From contig CAWGKE010000002.1 in NCBI GenBank assembly GCA_963823075.1, forward strand, positions 62,001 through 126,000: 64,000 bases of DNA. The letters are read 5' to 3'. The translations under genes and the position numbers were made by a program. Each line of letters opens with the position of its first letter. The first letter of the stretch is position 1. Shown here in pieces: positions 43,571 through 54,900 of this stretch. This DNA is from UBA4732 sp963823075. GTDB taxonomy: Bacteria > Planctomycetota > Planctomycetia > Gemmatales > Gemmataceae. The notes below the pieces were generated by a model. That model worked only from the letters and a program-made list of their open reading frames with translations, had not been told where the DNA came from and did no database searches.

Positions 43571-44700
43571 CTAACCATCTCTTATCTGCTTTCTGGCCGG
43601 GTAGGCAGCCCACTCTTGAATGCTCCAGACGTGATCCGTGAGTCCCGCTGCCAGGGCCGGTGTTCGCGGCGCGTACTTCTTCCGCCCCACCTTTTTCCGC
43701 AAGGTCCGCACCGGCCAGCAAAAGTTGTAGCTGTACATCGTGAAGTAGGTCATCGCCTCATGCACCTGCCAATCCTTCGAGAAGCAGCACGTCTTGCGCA
43801 CCTTCCGCCGGTTGCGGTTGCGGTCGCTGCCGTTGTGCCGCTCCACGAAGACGGTGTTCACCACCGTACTCACCAGCGACAAGGCCAGCGCCGCTGCCAC
43901 CGCCGCCAGCGTGCCAAACACCACCCGGGTCGTGACCTTCACCACGCGGCCGTTGGCCCGTTCCTTATGCACCGTTGCGTACTTCAGCTTCTTGGGCAGG
44001 ACCTTCTTCGGTTTCCGAGGCCGCCCCGGACGGCCCGTGCGCGGTTGCTCCTGCTGCCAGCGCATACGCCTCGAAGATCGCCGTCTTGCAGGCGGGATAC
44101 TCATCCGACGTCATCAGGTTCATGATCCGGCCGCCCGTTCGCTCCTGGAAGTCCTGGACCAGTTGGTGGGTCTTGTCCTCCGTGCGCTTGCCGGGGACCA
44201 CACTGACTACCAAACGATGTTCCGCATCGAAGGCCACATGATCCCAGTTGTCTCCCTGCCGCCGGTCGGCGGGCTTCTCCGGGTGGCAGTGCTTCTCCTT
44301 CTTGCCGACGAAGGACCACTTCTCATCGAACTGCACTTCCCGGGTCTGAGGGGGAAAAAGCCACGAGTTCCTCGTGGACATCCTTGGCGTGTTGGCCAGC
44401 GACCACGGCCAGGCGTACCACGGTATTCTTGTTGACGCCGACCAAGCGGCCGGTCTGCCGCACTCCACAACTCTCCTGGAGGTGCTGCAAGACCGACAGC
44501 GCTTTGTCCTCGGGGAGCTTGCAGCGGTACAGGGCGGTGCCTTTGCGTTCGGAGAAGCGTTGCTGGCAGGTGCGGCAGGCGAAGACGCGGCGTTGCTTGG
44601 TGGGGCCATTGCGAAAGCAAACGCGCAGATTGCCGAGGCCACGCTGGCCATAGTCGGGGCAGTCGGGGTTCTGGCAGCAGAAGTTTTTCAGGTCGTCCAT
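43571..44700 (-). pseudogene. IS1-like transposase, frameshifted
   Basis: Starting at 44700: MDDLKNFCCQNPDCPDYGQR, then RVFACRTCQQRFSERKGTAL form a zinc ribbon, and VRQTGRLVGVNKNTVVRLAV a helix-turn-helix. After a break near 44340: REVQFDEKWSFVGKKEKHCH (first D/E), AFDAEHRLVVSVVPGKRTED and MTSDEYPACKTAIFEAYA (second D). After another break near 44040: VNTVFVERHNGSDRNRNRRK (E) and TYFTMYSYNFCWPVRTLRKK, the typical IS1 end. The order matches InsAB-type transposases. The element lies directly against the previous transposase gene. Confidence 0.75.
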
Positions 44701-44784
44701 GATGCGTCCAGCCGGTCCAGGCCAAGAGGTAACGCTGACGAGCAGCTGCAATCAGCCTACAAAGCAGCTGTAGGCTCGACAAGC

Positions 44785-45555
44785 CTGATAGGACACGACC
44801 AGGCCTTGCTCAAGGAACGGCAAATCCAGGAGGATTACGATCGCTTCTTGCGTGAATCCCCGCCGCGTCTCACGGACCAGGAACGCGCCGCCATCCAAAC
44901 GCTGGCCAACGACATCCCGACGCTTTGGCAGGCGCCGACCACCACGAACGCGGAGCGCAAACAAATCCTGCGCTGCCTGATCGACCGGGTGGTGGTGCAG
45001 GTTCGTTGCGACAGCGAACACGCCGAGGCGACCATTCGCTGGAAGGGAGGCTACGAAAGCCGCCACGAATTCATCCGCCCTGTCAGGACGTACTCGCAGC
45101 TCCGCGACTTCGAGGCGCTGATCGCACGCCTCGTCCAACTGCGCGAAGCCGGCCGCACCGCCGCGCAAATCGCGGCCACGCTCAATCAAGAAGGCTTTCG
45201 CACCCCGCGAAAGCCCGGTTCCTTCACCAAGGGGATCATCCACGCACTGCTGAAGCGTCGCGGCTTGATCGGCAACGAGCGCGACCACGACGAACTCTTG
45301 GGTCGCGACGAATGGTGGCTGAGCGATCTGGCCCGCGAGTTGCAAATGAGCTCCGACACGCTCCGACACTGGTCCGTCCGCGGCTGGGTCCGCTGTCGCA
45401 AGACGCCTCTGCAAGGCTGCCGCGTTCTCTGGGCCCCCGGGGAGGAAGTCCAGCGTCTCAAGAAGCTGCTGGCACAGAGCCGCCGCGGCATTCAAGGGTA
45501 CACTCAAGACCTGACCACGCCTGCACCTCGCCCGAAAGCGTCTAAACGCCGATAA
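44785..45555 (+). pseudogene. C-terminal remnant of a large serine recombinase
   Basis: The frame is open but the catalytic N-terminal resolvase domain and the recombinase domain start are missing. What remains is LLKERQIQEDYDRFLRESPP, IPTLWQAPTTTNAERKQILR, CLIDRVVVQVRCDSEHAEAT (the beta strand that follows the zinc ribbon in this family), then LREAGRTAAQIAATLNQEGF, RTPRKPGSFTKGIIHALLKR and a helix-turn-helix end SDLARELQMSSDTLRHWSVR. The IS1-like element borders its left end, with a small inverted repeat (GCCTAC/GTAGGC, 44755-44775) at the junction. The insertion probably destroyed the gene. Confidence 0.7.
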
Positions 45556-45652
45556 CGCCATAAGACGGCCAACCAACCGTCGCGGGCGTACTCATCCGGT
45601 CCACCGAGGTGGATCCCAGCCAGTTTGAATAGGAGGCATCATGAATGCGGGT

Positions 45653-46160
45653 TCCACCACTGCTACACGCGCGTCGCGTAGGCTGCGAGGCGTACATCGC
45701 CGGGCCGGGCGCCACGCTGGGGACAGCGAGCGTTTGCGCCGGGGCGGAAAGCGGTTTCAAATACCCCCATTTACTACCTATTAACGAGATCGATCGGCAG
45801 CCCGGGGTTCTCCCGGCGAGACGCTCCCGGCGCCGCCGCCGGACCCATCCGCCGTCAACCGGGGCCGGCTGACGACAATTTCAGGACCCACGCGGGTGAT
45901 TGCCGTCCCGCAGGTCGGCGGCCTGCACCACCGCTACACCCCGTCGCATAGGCTGCGAAGCGTGCATCACCGAGCCTTGTGATACGCCGCGGACGGGGAG
46001 CGTCCGCGCTGCGGAAGAAAAAAGGCTCAAATACCCCCACTTGTCACCCATAACAAGAGCGATTAGCGGCCCCGGTTCTCCCGGCGAGACGCTCCCATCG
46101 CCGCCGGCGGACCTATTTGCCGCTCACCAGAACGGCCGACCGCGTTTTCGGGATCCACAG
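45653..46160. repeat. Two diverged direct copies of a ~240-bp non-coding unit
   Basis: Copy 1 begins near 45653 and copy 2 near 45927, about 274 bases apart. Shared blocks in order are CACCACYGCTACACSC, AGGCTGCGARGCGTRCATC, TCAAATACCCCCA, CCCGGTTCTCCCGGCGAGAC and GCTCCC followed by CGCCGCCGGCGGACC-type sequence. Reading frames in the two copies do not agree and contain stops, so the unit is probably not protein-coding, although copy 1 contains a 47-codon frame at 45642 behind AGGAGG. Function unknown; it lies upstream of the giant surface-protein gene. Confidence 0.6.
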
Positions 46161-46875
46161 GCAGAAACCCTTGTGGCGCCCCGCGCATTTCGGTAAAGGT
46201 ATGGCATAGTATTGAGACATTAGAGCGCCCATTTTCACGAATAGTCCTGTTCTTCATTTCTTTTCCCAAGCATCGTGGCGCACTCATCAAATACACATAT
46301 TCGCGCTTATACTACCCTCCGTATTTCCCCAACCTCTCCCCCCTGTTCGGATGCGCCGTGGGCGCATCCGATGGTCCGAAGCCTCGGACTGATGCGCCCC
46401 GCGATTTTGAGGTTCCCATTGGCGGGATACAGGAAGCGCCGCGCCATCGACGGAGCGCCGGCCGCCGTAATTGCCTCTTGGAAGAGGCGAAATAACGCTA
46501 AACCAACGTCGGAGCGATGGGCATGCGCGCATGAGCGATCTTTTTGGGCGGACCACTGAGACAGGCCTGTCAGCGATTTCCCCGCCGCCGGGAGGCCGCG
46601 GACCCGTGGTTCAGCTGTCGCCCGGGCCAGAGTTCCTCATGAACTCTTGTTCGACAACTCATGGCTTCCCACAAGGGGTCTTCATGTTTGGTCTGTAAAA
46701 ACCCCACACGCCTGGGTTCCGCGGTTTGCCAAAGCTGCGCCCCCACCGCCGGCGGAACTGACGCCGCCAGGCGCCCCGGCTGTTCAACACGCGTCGTCGA
46801 TTGCCTTGCTCCCCATGGTCGGCGGCCGGCCGAGTAGCGCCGCAACGAGATTCTTGCACCAGGAGGCTTCCTCTC
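46161..46875. other. Long upstream region of the giant surface-protein gene
   Basis: About 700 bases without a credible gene. It includes an A/T-rich stretch near 46230-46320 and a perfect 10-bp hairpin at 46348-46370 (CGGATGCGCC, loop GTG), followed by another GATGCGCC copy. It may hold the promoter and a structured leader. Nothing else is evident. Confidence 0.45.
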
Positions 46876-49800
46876 ATGCTCTCGTCTTTCTTCAAGCGTC
46901 CCCGCGTCCGCAAAGCCAACAAGAACCAGCCGCTACGTCGCCGGCCCCAGCTCTTCGTGGAGCAGCTGGAACGGCGCGATTTGCTGACGGCGTTCACGCC
47001 GGGCGACCTCGTCATCCTGCAAGCCGGCAATGGCACCACGGACACCACCACCGGCAGCCTGTTCCTCAACGAAATCACCACGAGCGGGACCGCGGTGCAG
47101 CAGATCGCCATCCCCAACAACCAGGCCGTCGGCGGGACCGGCAACCAGCCGATCACCATCGACCTGAGCGCCGCCGCCGGCAATGGTCAACTGAACCGCT
47201 CCGCCGACGGCTCGGTTCTGACCCTCGGCGGCGTCGATTCCGCCCCGAACAGCCCCATCGACAGCGCTAACGCCGCCCCGGTCGCCACCGACTCGGCCGA
47301 TCGCGTGGAAGCCGTCGTCGGCAATAACGTGAACACCATCACGGCCGCCAGCTGGGCGTCGGGCGTCGTCACCATCACGACCACGTCCGCGTCTGGCTTC
47401 ACGGTCGGTCAGCTGGTGACGGTCTCCGGCATGACCCCGAGCGGCTACAATGGCGCCTTCGCGGTCCAGTCGGTGTCGTCCAACACCTTCACCTACAACC
47501 TGGCCGCCAACCCGGGGACCGCGACCGCCTTTGGAGTCGCGGCCAACCTGCTCGACACCACCACCCACGGCCAGTTCTACGTCGGCGACGACAACCGCGG
47601 CTCGGTAGCCGTGAGTGCGACCGGCCCCATCTATTCGGTCGGCCACCCCAACCAGGCCGGCGGCGCCGTCTCGGAGGGCGTCCACTACTTCGGGACCGAG
47701 GGGCCGTCGATCGGCACCCAGGTGTCGGCCTCCACGAACATCCGCGGCGCCACCATCGGCTTCGACAACCGGGCCTACTTCTCCACGGCGACGATCGCCT
47801 TGCCGGTGAACGCCGGCGGCATCTTCACCGAGGCCGCCGCCCTGCCGACCGCCGCCAACGCAACCCCTTCGGCGGACATCGAAGTCGTCCCGTCGCTGTT
47901 CACCAAGTCGAAGCTCGGCGGCGTCTACCTCGCCGACGTGAACGGCACCGGCGTCATCAGCAACGGCGACCGCCTCTATTTCGTTGACGACGGCACCGTC
48001 GGCGGGGCAGGGAGCGGCGGCCTCTACGTCTCGACCTGGAACGACGCCAACACCCAGAATCCCTGGAACACCCCGAACAACGCCGCCGCGGCCGCCGCGG
48101 GCATCATCAACCACTGGGGCATCCCGGTTCGGCTCGGCGACGCCCCGGTTCAGACCGGCGACGTCAGCGGCCAGCTGCGCGGCGTCACCGGCACCGTCAT
48201 CAGCTCGACCGAGGTCGATCTCTACACCACTGCGTTCGATGGCAGCGGCGGCAACCTCAGCTACGTCCAGAAGTGGGTGGACACCAACACGGGCGTTAGC
48301 ATCGCCAGCGCGAGTGAGTCGGGCAGCACGGTCACCATCACCACCCTGACCCCCAACGCCTTCACCAACGGGGAGGTCGTCGAGATCGATGGCGTCGGCG
48401 CCAGCACCGGGGCGGGCGCCCTCAGCGCCGGTTACAACGGCGCTTGGACGATCACCGTCGTGGATTCGACGCACTTCACCTACAACGACACCCAGGCCAG
48501 CGGCCTCTCGACCGTGAACAACCAGGGCGCCGCGGACGTCACCGTCACACCCACCACGGTCGAGACGCTCGCGGAAGGCTCCATCACCAACGCCATCGGC
48601 ACCTACGCCGCCGTCGGCCTGCGCGGCGTGGCCTTCGCCCCGGTCGCGCCGACGTCGGTTGCTCTGACCGTCAACGGCGGCAACTCCGTCACCGTCTCGC
48701 CGGGCACGCAGGTCACGTTCGCGGCCACGCTGACCAACAGCCAGGTCGGCGACGCCGGCCTCGCCGGCGACACGGTCACGTTCATCGACCAGAACACCAA
48801 CACCGTCATCGGCCAGGCCACGGTCAACTCCAGCGGCGTGGCGTCGTTCACCACGACGACCGCTCTGATCGGCAACCACACCGTCACGGCCTACTTCGCC
48901 GGCGGCGGCGCCGACGCCCTCGCTTCGGCCCGCTCCAGCGCGGTGACGGTGAACGAGGCCGGCAGCACGACCTCGACCACGAGCGTCGCCAGCAACCTGG
49001 CCGCGGCCGCCCTCGGCCGCACAGTCACCCTGACCGCGACGGTCACCACCGGCGCGACCGGCACCGTCAGCTTCTTCAACGGCTCGACTCTGCTCGGCAC
49101 TTCGATCATCAGCAGCAATCAGGCGACCCTGAACACCTCGTTCAGCACCGTCGGCACGCAGACCATCACCGCGATCTACAACGGCGACAACACCTACGCC
49201 TCGAGTCAGGGGACGACGACCGTCAACGTCGCCGCCAACGCGACCGCCGCGGTCACGTCGTCGGCGAACAACGTCGCCCTCAATTCGGTCCAGACCTACA
49301 CGGCCACGATCCTCGGCAACGCCACCCTCGGCACGCCGGTCGGCACGGTGGTGTTCAATCTGGTCTCCGCGACCAACAATGGGACCGACGCCCAAAACCC
49401 AATCGGCGCCCCCTCGGTCATCGCGACCTCCTCCTCCATCACCCTCACCGCCGGCCCGAACAACACGGCGACGGCGATCTGGCCCGGCCCGGCCCTCAGC
49501 GTCGCCGGCAGCTACTTCATAACGGTCGCCTACACCCCGACCGGCGCAACCAACCCGTACAACTCGTTCGCCACGGACACCCTGACCACGACCAACGGCG
49601 TCGCGTTCATCGAGACGGTCCAGCAGGCGTTCGCCCCGGGCGACCTGATCGCCGTGCAGCGCGGCGACGGCAACACCAACCTGGGCAGCAACGCCTACCT
49701 CGTCTTCCTTGACGAGTACACGCCGACCGGCACGCTGGTCCAGAAGATAGCGCTGCCGAACCAGGACTCCGGCAGCACCCACGCCCTGTTCACCAGCGGG

Positions 49801-51930
49801 CAATCGGCCGAGGAAGGCTTGCTCAACCGCTCGGCCAACGGCTACTACCTCACCCTGGCCGGTTACGACACACCGGTCGGCCAAACGTTCGTCACCTCGA
49901 CCTTCCCGTTCCAGTACCCGCGCACCATCGCCCTGGTCAACGGCGCGGCCAACGTCAACACCAGCACCGCCATCTCGACCGGGACCCAGGCCACGATCAC
50001 GGCCGCGACCGAGTCGGGCACGACGGCGACCATCACCACCGCGTCGGCCCACGGCTTCGTGGTCGGCCAGCAGGTCACCATCACCGGGGTCGGCGTGGCG
50101 GGCTACAACGGCCTCGCCACGATTCTTTCGACGCCGACCTCCACGACGTTCACCTACACCGCCGGCAGCTCGGGCCTGGCCGCCAGCAGCGGCGGGACCG
50201 CCTCCGAGAGCGTGCCGTACAACCCGACGGACGTCGTGACCTATGACGGCAAAGAGTTCTGGATCACCAGCTCGCTGAACGTCGGCAACACCACCGAGAG
50301 CGGCATCGAGTACGTGGGCAGCGTCGGCGCGTCCACCGCCCTGCAGGTTGGCCCGGCCGGCACAGGCCCCAACGCGATCGGCATCGCCGGCGGCCAGCTC
50401 TACGCCAGCACCGGCGACAATCTGAGTGCGGTCGGCGTCGGCTTGCCGACGACGGCGGGTCAGTCGCTGACCGGCCTCCCGAACCTGCAGGCCGCCTACG
50501 ACAGCTTCTTCCCCACCAGCCACCAGGCCAGGCAGGTTCTGCTCCTGAACACGACCGACGGGACCTCGAACAACCCGAACCTGGCGTACATCGCCGACTC
50601 GGCCAACGGCCTGCTCAAGTTCTGGAAGGACGGCAGCGGCAACTGGCAGTACGGCCAGCTGAATACAGGCACATTCGGCCAGAAGCTCGTCTTCTCCGGC
50701 GGCGCCTGGGGCGTCCAGGGCTACATCAACAACCCGGGGACCGCGAGCGCCTCGGTCCAGCTGTATGTCACGGGCAGCAACGTGCAGGGCGCCAACCCCG
50801 ACCAGATCGCCTCGTTCCTGGACACCAATGGCGCCCCCGCCGGGACGCCAACCACCGGCGTCGATCAGGGCTTCGCCAGCGGCAACTTCGCCACGACGGC
50901 GTTCGTCGGCCAGTTCTCCATCGCCGGTTCCGGCGCCGGGAAAGCCGGCCCCAACGGCAACGAGAACTTCGCCGGCCTGGCTTTCGCGCCGGGCTACGTC
51001 ACCAGCACCACGGTGAGCGACACCGGCGAGGTCGCCAGCAACACCTTCACGGCCGCCGTGACCTCCCTGGGCGGCAACGTCCCGACCGGCGTCGTCATCT
51101 TCTCGGTGGATGGGACCGTTGTGGGCCAGGGCACGCTCAACGGCAGCGGCGTGGCGACGTTCACCGACACGTCGTTCCCGGTGACCGGCAGCCACGTCAT
51201 CACGGCGGCCTACCAGGGCGACACGAAAGACGGAACCAGCACCGGCACGCTGACGCAAGGGCCGCAGGCGATCGCCGGCGGCGACCTGATCGCGACGCTG
51301 GTCGGCACCGGTTCGACGCTCACCAGCAGCGGAACGGCGACATCCATCAACGAGTACACCACGGCCGGCGCCTCGGTGCAGTCGATCGCCCTGCCCTCTA
51401 CGGGAAGCAGCGCCTTCACCGAGGGAGGCACGTCCACCACGCAGGGATACGTCACCGACTCGGCCGACGGGCACACCGCCGTCATCGGGGGCTACAACGC
51501 CGCAGCGGGCAGCAGCACCTCCGGCGTCAATGGCGAAGTGGGCGTGATCAACCCCAACGGGTCGATCGAAAGCTCGACCCAGATCGCGTCCGCCGATACC
51601 AACAGCTCCGTCCGGGCGGTGGCCTCGGCGGACGGCCTGGGCTTCTGGGTGGCCAGCGGCAACTTCGTTCGCTACATCCCGTTCGGCAACAACGCGCTGA
51701 CCGCGACGCACGGCAGTCAGCAACTACTTCCCGAGTCCGTCCGTCGCCGAACTCCAGCCGTCCGAAACCTCGGGCGGTCAGCTGTACGTGGACGGCGGGG
51801 CGGGCGCCCAGACCAACGGCGTGCCGGCCATCGACGGCCCGGCCAGCATCGGCAGCGGCCTGCCGCAAAACGCCGGCCAAACGGGCAGCGTGCTGTCGGG
51901 CTTCCCGACGGGCCGCGATTCGTCGAATAA
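46876..51930 (+). CDS. Giant modular surface protein, N-terminal part (frameshift at about 51720)
   Basis: The start at ATG 46876 has AGGAGG nine bases upstream. The basic N-terminus ends in LFVEQLERRDLLTAFTPGDL, a variant of the planctomycete LExLEPR export motif, so the protein is surface-bound or secreted. Three copies of a propeller-like unit follow, starting at FTPGDLVILQAGNG (about residue 45), FAPGDLIAVQRGDG (near 49630) and IAGGDLIATLVGTG (near 51277). Each has the signature NE/DEYTxxGxxVQxIALP, then SADGxxxxxGGYD. Between units lie immunoglobulin-like repeats (GNHTVTAYFAGG; GTQTITAIYNGDNTYASSQG). Small 65-residue modules with GYNGxxxI are inserted inside units. Near 51720 the sense moves to another frame; the last 70 codons given here are out of frame. 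Confidence 0.85.
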   Translation: MLSSFFKRPRVRKANKNQPLRRRPQLFVEQLERRDLLTAFTPGDLVILQAGNGTTDTTTGSLFLNEITTSGTAVQQIAIPNNQAVGGTGNQPITIDLSAAAGNGQLNRSADGSVLTLGGVDSAPNSPIDSANAAPVATDSADRVEAVVGNNVNTITAASWASGVVTITTTSASGFTVGQLVTVSGMTPSGYNGAFAVQSVSSNTFTYNLAANPGTATAFGVAANLLDTTTHGQFYVGDDNRGSVAVSATGPIYSVGHPNQAGGAVSEGVHYFGTEGPSIGTQVSASTNIRGATIGFDNRAYFSTATIALPVNAGGIFTEAAALPTAANATPSADIEVVPSLFTKSKLGGVYLADVNGTGVISNGDRLYFVDDGTVGGAGSGGLYVSTWNDANTQNPWNTPNNAAAAAAGIINHWGIPVRLGDAPVQTGDVSGQLRGVTGTVISSTEVDLYTTAFDGSGGNLSYVQKWVDTNTGVSIASASESGSTVTITTLTPNAFTNGEVVEIDGVGASTGAGALSAGYNGAWTITVVDSTHFTYNDTQASGLSTVNNQGAADVTVTPTTVETLAEGSITNAIGTYAAVGLRGVAFAPVAPTSVALTVNGGNSVTVSPGTQVTFAATLTNSQVGDAGLAGDTVTFIDQNTNTVIGQATVNSSGVASFTTTTALIGNHTVTAYFAGGGADALASARSSAVTVNEAGSTTSTTSVASNLAAAALGRTVTLTATVTTGATGTVSFFNGSTLLGTSIISSNQATLNTSFSTVGTQTITAIYNGDNTYASSQGTTTVNVAANATAAVTSSANNVALNSVQTYTATILGNATLGTPVGTVVFNLVSATNNGTDAQNPIGAPSVIATSSSITLTAGPNNTATAIWPGPALSVAGSYFITVAYTPTGATNPYNSFATDTLTTTNGVAFIETVQQAFAPGDLIAVQRGDGNTNLGSNAYLVFLDEYTPTGTLVQKIALPNQDSGSTHALFTSGQSAEEGLLNRSANGYYLTLAGYDTPVGQTFVTSTFPFQYPRTIALVNGAANVNTSTAISTGTQATITAATESGTTATITTASAHGFVVGQQVTITGVGVAGYNGLATILSTPTSTTFTYTAGSSGLAASSGGTASESVPYNPTDVVTYDGKEFWITSSLNVGNTTESGIEYVGSVGASTALQVGPAGTGPNAIGIAGGQLYASTGDNLSAVGVGLPTTAGQSLTGLPNLQAAYDSFFPTSHQARQVLLLNTTDGTSNNPNLAYIADSANGLLKFWKDGSGNWQYGQLNTGTFGQKLVFSGGAWGVQGYINNPGTASASVQLYVTGSNVQGANPDQIASFLDTNGAPAGTPTTGVDQGFASGNFATTAFVGQFSIAGSGAGKAGPNGNENFAGLAFAPGYVTSTTVSDTGEVASNTFTAAVTSLGGNVPTGVVIFSVDGTVVGQGTLNGSGVATFTDTSFPVTGSHVITAAYQGDTKDGTSTGTLTQGPQAIAGGDLIATLVGTGSTLTSSGTATSINEYTTAGASVQSIALPSTGSSAFTEGGTSTTQGYVTDSADGHTAVIGGYNAAAGSSTSGVNGEVGVINPNGSIESSTQIASADTNSSVRAVASADGLGFWVASGNFVRYIPFGNNALTATHGSQQLLPESVRRRTPAVRNLGRSAVRGRRGGRPDQRRAGHRRPGQHRQRPAAKRRPNGQRAVGLPDGPRFVE

Positions 51931-54900
51931 CTTCCCCACCTCGAACCAGTTCGCCATCAGCCCGGACGGCAAGACCATCTTCGTCGCCGACAGCCGTACC
52001 GACGGCAGCGGCGGCATCCTGGAGTACTACGACACGCTGGGCGGCGGCGCCTACGCGTTCATCGGCAGCCTGCAGGCCGGGACGGGCGCCGACTCGGGCC
52101 TCCGCGGCCTGGTCGCCGACTTCAGCAATCCGAGCGCTCCGGTTTTGTATGCGACCACCACCGCCGGCAACGCCAACCGGATCGTCAAGATCACGGGCGG
52201 CACCACGGACGGCAGCACGCCGACGTTCACCATCACGACCGTGGCCACGGCCCCGGCCAACGAGGCGTTCCGCGGCGTCGCCCTCGCTCCGACGGCGCCC
52301 GGCGCCACGGCCAGCACCACGACGCTGGCCGTCACCAACAGCCCAGCGACCTATGGAACCGGCGTGACGCTGACCGCGACCGTGACCACCGGCGCGACCG
52401 GCTGGGTCAGCTTCCGCCAGAACGGCGTCGAGATCGGCGCCGCCCCGATCATTAGCGGCACGGCCACGCTCGCCACGGCCGGGAACCTCGGTGCGGGCGC
52501 CTACACCAACATCGTCGCCGTCTACACCGGCAACGCGACCTACGCCGCCAGCAGCTCCGCCGCCCAGTCGGCCACGGTCAACAAGGCCTCCACGACCACG
52601 ACGCTCACCGAGTCGGCCAACCCGGTCGCCGTGGGCGTCGTGGATAAGCTGACCGCGGTCGTCGCTGCACCGGCCGGCACGGCCCCGACCGGGACCGTCA
52701 CCTTCTGGGACGGGGCGGTCGGTACGGGCACGAACCTCGGGACCGCGACCGTTTCGCAGGTCATCGTCAACGTGGCCGGCAGCCCGGTCATCGAGTTCGT
52801 GGCGACGCTCAACGCCACCTTCTCGACGGTCGCCACGCACAACCTGTCGGCCGTTTACAGCGGCGACAACAACTTCACCACCAGCACCGGCACGTCGAGC
52901 CTGGTGGTCGTGAACGCCACGACGACCACGGTGACCAGCAACAACTCCGATCCGACGGCCAGCCCGAGCAGCACGGTGACGTACACGGCCACCGTGACGA
53001 GCGTCGGCGGGACGCCCACGGGGTCCGTCGAGTTCTTCGACGGCCTGCTGCCCTTCCTCTACGACCCCATCACCAGCGCGACCGAAATCGGGACCACGGT
53101 CACGATCACGGCCGCGAACCCGGTGCCGTTCACGAACGGCCAGACGGTGGGCGTCACAAACATGAGCGTCGCCGGGTACGACGGCGACTTCGTCATCTCC
53201 AACGTCAGCGGCGACACGTTCCAGTACACGGCCGGCGCCAGCGGTCTCGCCAACGGCAGCAACGGCATGGCCGGTCTGGCGGCCGTCCTCAACGGCAGCG
53301 GAGTCGCCACGGCGACGATCAACACCGCCCTGGTTCAGGCGGCCGCCGGCGCCGCCGACGTGCTGACCCCGGGCCTGCACTCCATCAGCGCCGTCTACGT
53401 CCCCGACTCGGCCGGCGCGAACACCTACTTCACCAGCACCGGCGTCAACGAACAGGCCGTCCAGGGCCAGGCCTTCGAGGCGGGCGATCAGTTCGTCTAC
53501 CGGGTCGGCGACGGCGTCACCCCGCTCAACCCGCCGGCGCCGCCGAGCTCGGTTTCGGGTTCCATCGGCAGCGCGATCTTCGTGGACGAATACCACACCG
53601 CCTTCGTCGCCAGCGCCACCGAGAGCGGAAACACCGTCACGGTCACCACCTCGGGCCCGGACTACTTCCAGGCGAATCAGCAGGTGATCGTCAGCGGGAT
53701 TGCGGTCGCGGGCTACAACGGCACGTTCACCATCCTTTCGGCGAGCGGCAACACCTTCACCTACACCGACTCAACCAGCGGCCTGGGTGCCGCCGGCTCG
53801 GGCGGGACCGCGGACAGCCTGGTGCAGTCGATCGCCCTGCCGACTGCCGACGGGACCGGCTCTCAGAGCACGATCCATGCGGTCGTCGGCAACGGCCAGC
53901 AGTCGGCCACCGGCCAGATGAGCCTGTCCGGCGACGGGCAGTTCCTGTTCGTCGCCGGCTACGACAACAACCCGCTGAACGTGACCACCGCCGCGCCGAT
54001 CCCGACCGCGTCGGGCAGCGGCAGCACGTCGCGCTCCATCGCGCGGATCAAGTATGACGGCACGATCACGGATGTCGCCATGACGGCGAGCAACTCCGGG
54101 TCGAGCTTCGGCAACTTCAACGCGGTCTACAGCCCCGACGGCAACCAATTCTATGTCGCCGGCAACGGCGGGGTGGTCTACTACTCGTCGTTCAGCCCGT
54201 CGTCGGGCCTCGTGACCCCCATGAAAACGATGAGCAGCCCGACGGGAGCCACTACGGCCCTGGAGGGCGCGGGCGGCAACCTGATCGTGGTTGGCCCTCC
54301 CGGCTTCGGGAACGACGGTCCGCAGGTCTACAGCGGTTTCCCGACGACCGCGGCGTCGGTCAGCAACCTGCCTGGGTTCAGCGATGCGGCGGCCACGGCC
54401 GGCGGCCAGGCCAGCACCTTCTACATCGACGCCTACTTCACCCACCTCAATGGGACGGGGCGCCGGCCGGCGTCAACACGTTCTACCTGTCGGACGACGG
54501 CCCGAGCTTCGCGCACGGGGCGATCACCAAGTGGGCGGAGAACGTCGGGAGCATCTCGAGCGCGACCGAGTCGAGGCACGACCGTCACCATCACGGCGAC
54601 GGCCCCGCTCGCCTTCGTCAACGGCCAGACGGTCACCATCGCCGGCGTCGGCGTGGCCGGCTACAACGGCACGTTCACGATCACCGGAGTGAGCGGCAAC
54701 ACCTTCACGTATACCGCTGCTTCCGGCCTGGCCAACTCCAGCGGCGGCACGGCCACGCAATGGCAGGTCGTGGACCACGTCACCGCCGGAACCAACAACA
54801 GCGCCACCAGCTTCTACTACTTCAACGGCAGCACCGACAAGAGCGGCAACGTGACGCTGGGCGTGACGTACGGCAACGGTGGCAACAGCGACACCGGGCC

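Noticed and set aside
46287..46556. An 89-codon minus-strand frame upstream of the giant gene
   Set aside because: No ribosome site, Arg/Ser-rich chance-like composition, and it spans a hairpin; treated as non-coding.
46933..51723. A 1,596-codon open frame on the minus strand opposite the giant surface gene
   Set aside because: It mirrors the codon pattern of the plus-strand gene, has no domain-like sequence and is Gly/Arg/Val-rich as expected of an antisense shadow in GC-rich, Thr/Gly-rich coding DNA.
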